Positions 40,139-40,873 of a stretch of 40,873 nt of DNA are shown here, one piece after another. Made by a program: the position numbers and the translations under genes. The notes below the pieces were generated by a model. The model made no database searches and had not been told where the DNA came from. It saw only the letters and a list, made by a program, of their open reading frames with translations. Source of the DNA: Alphaproteobacteria bacterium (GTDB lineage Bacteria > Pseudomonadota > Alphaproteobacteria > GCA-2731375); the NCBI GenBank assembly GCA_029937535.1, contig JAPYPT010000008.1, forward strand, positions 1-40,873. The letters run 5' to 3'. Numbering within the stretch: position 1 is the stretch's first letter; each line of letters starts with the position of its first letter.

Positions 40139-40873
40139 ATGGGTAAAGTAAAGAATATCCTGTTTATTATGTACGACCAGTTGCGGGCCGATTATCTGGG
40201 TTGCGCCGGTCATCCGACCCTGCGGACCCCGCATATTGATGCCTTCGCCACGCGCGGCGTAATGTTCACCCGGGCCTATTGCCAGGCGCCGGTGTGCGGG
40301 CCCTCGCGGGTGTCGTTCTATACGGGGCGCTATGTGTCGAGCCATGGCGCCGGCTACAACAGTGTACCGTTTTCCATCGATCAATGGACCATGGGCGATT
40401 ATCTGGCCACGGTCGGCATGCGGTCGGTCCTGGTGGGCAAGACCCACATGGTGCCCGACCGCGATGGCATGGAACGGCTGCAACTAGACAAAACCTCGGA
40501 TCTGGGCGTCTGGATCAGCCAATGCGGTTTCGAGCCGTTTGAGCGCGATGACGGCCTGCACCCCGATCAGATGCTGGACCCCAATCTGGCCTACAATAAC
40601 CATCTCCGCGCCCAGGGTTATGACGGCGACAACCCCTGGCACGATTTCGCCAACTCGGCTTCGGGCCCCGATGGCGAGGTTTTGAGCGGCTGGCAGATGC
40701 GCCATGCCCGCCTGCCGGCCAGGGTCGCGGATGAGCATTCCGAGACCCCCTATATGACCGGCCGGGCCATTGATTTCATGGCGCAGGCCGGCGACCGGCC
40801 CTGGTGCCTGCATTTGTCCCTGATCAAGCCGCACTGGCCCTATGTGGTGCCCCGCCCCTACAACGATATGTAC
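40139..40873 (+). CDS. Sulfatase, N-terminal part (cut by window end)
   Basis: 245 codons are open to the window edge, and the gene continues beyond; the ORF track omits it. It starts MGKVKNILFIMYDQLRADYL, with the metal-binding Asp-Gln pair, and carries APVCGPSRVSFYTGRY, in which C53-G-P-S-R57 is the CxPSR signature whose cysteine becomes formylglycine in type I sulfatases and phosphonate monoester hydrolases. VGKTHMVPD and HLSLIKPHWPY are also typical. GGGGAACAG lies upstream of ATG 40139. No signal peptide is visible, so it is probably cytosolic. Divergent from otnK across 95 bases. Substrate unknown. Confidence 0.88.
   Translation, partial: MGKVKNILFIMYDQLRADYLGCAGHPTLRTPHIDAFATRGVMFTRAYCQAPVCGPSRVSFYTGRYVSSHGAGYNSVPFSIDQWTMGDYLATVGMRSVLVGKTHMVPDRDGMERLQLDKTSDLGVWISQCGFEPFERDDGLHPDQMLDPNLAYNNHLRAQGYDGDNPWHDFANSASGPDGEVLSGWQMRHARLPARVADEHSETPYMTGRAIDFMAQAGDRPWCLHLSLIKPHWPYVVPRPYNDMY

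Noticed and set aside
1-40873. CRISPR arrays, prophage or intact insertion sequences
   Set aside because: No regularly spaced repeats, phage structural genes or complete transposase were seen; only one truncated integrase fragment.

Overview
The window looks like the chromosome of a free-living, GC-rich Alphaproteobacterium, probably Rhodospirillales-like. The reasons are a GroEL tail ending in GGM-type residues, a complete SUF operon led by an Rrf2 regulator, FadR-type GntR control, and many acyl-CoA, GMC and aldolase-type catabolic genes. No phage, plasmid or CRISPR structure is visible. The only mobile-element trace is a decayed integrase fragment near 23 kb.

Layout. 1-2.2 kb: the last codons of groEL and its terminator, an inositol-monophosphatase-family gene, mazG (convergent) and tRNA-Val(TAC). 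2.3-8.7 kb: a minus-strand operon that encodes every part of a corrinoid-dependent methyl-transfer system. In transcription order it holds an unrecognised protein with a duplicated CG-x-x-H motif, an MtaA/CmuA (URO-D fold) methyltransferase, a B12-binding corrinoid protein, an ASKHA/ferredoxin reactivating protein and a pterin-binding methyltransferase. A divergent GntR/FadR-type regulator faces it, and a perfect FadR-like operator (TGGTCAGACCA) sits at the expected start site of the operon promoter. 8.7-11.8 kb: an M24 aminopeptidase P, a small protein with palindromes upstream, and a PIN/AbrB toxin-antitoxin pair. 12-21.5 kb: a GMC oxidoreductase, a membrane alkaline-phosphatase-fold protein, then an SDR, a luciferase-like monooxygenase, an acyl/aryl-CoA ligase, a zinc alcohol dehydrogenase and an acyl-CoA dehydrogenase, which suggest catabolism of an organic acid. 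21.7-24.1 kb: an EamA transporter, an integrase remnant and a MipA/OmpV outer-membrane protein. 24.2-30.9 kb: the SUF operon (regulator-sufB-C-D-S-E-T-A). 30.9-34.2 kb: a large SAM/adenylate-cyclase/AAA/TPR protein interrupted by one in-frame TAA near its C-terminus. 34.3-40.9 kb: an LsrF-type thiolase followed directly by a molybdopterin oxidoreductase, then convergent genes for a cupin dioxygenase-like protein, OtnC and OtnK (four-carbon sugar-acid catabolism), and the start of a CxPSR sulfatase cut by the window edge.

How it fits together. The most interesting unit is the corrinoid operon. Its four known parts match the methyltransferase I / corrinoid protein / methyltransferase II / activating enzyme scheme described mainly in acetogens and related anaerobes for O-demethylation and methyl-halide metabolism. 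Here it is carried by an apparently respiratory Alphaproteobacterium with its own regulator and an uncharacterised fifth protein. The methyl donor cannot be read from the sequence. The likely end product is methyl-tetrahydrofolate.
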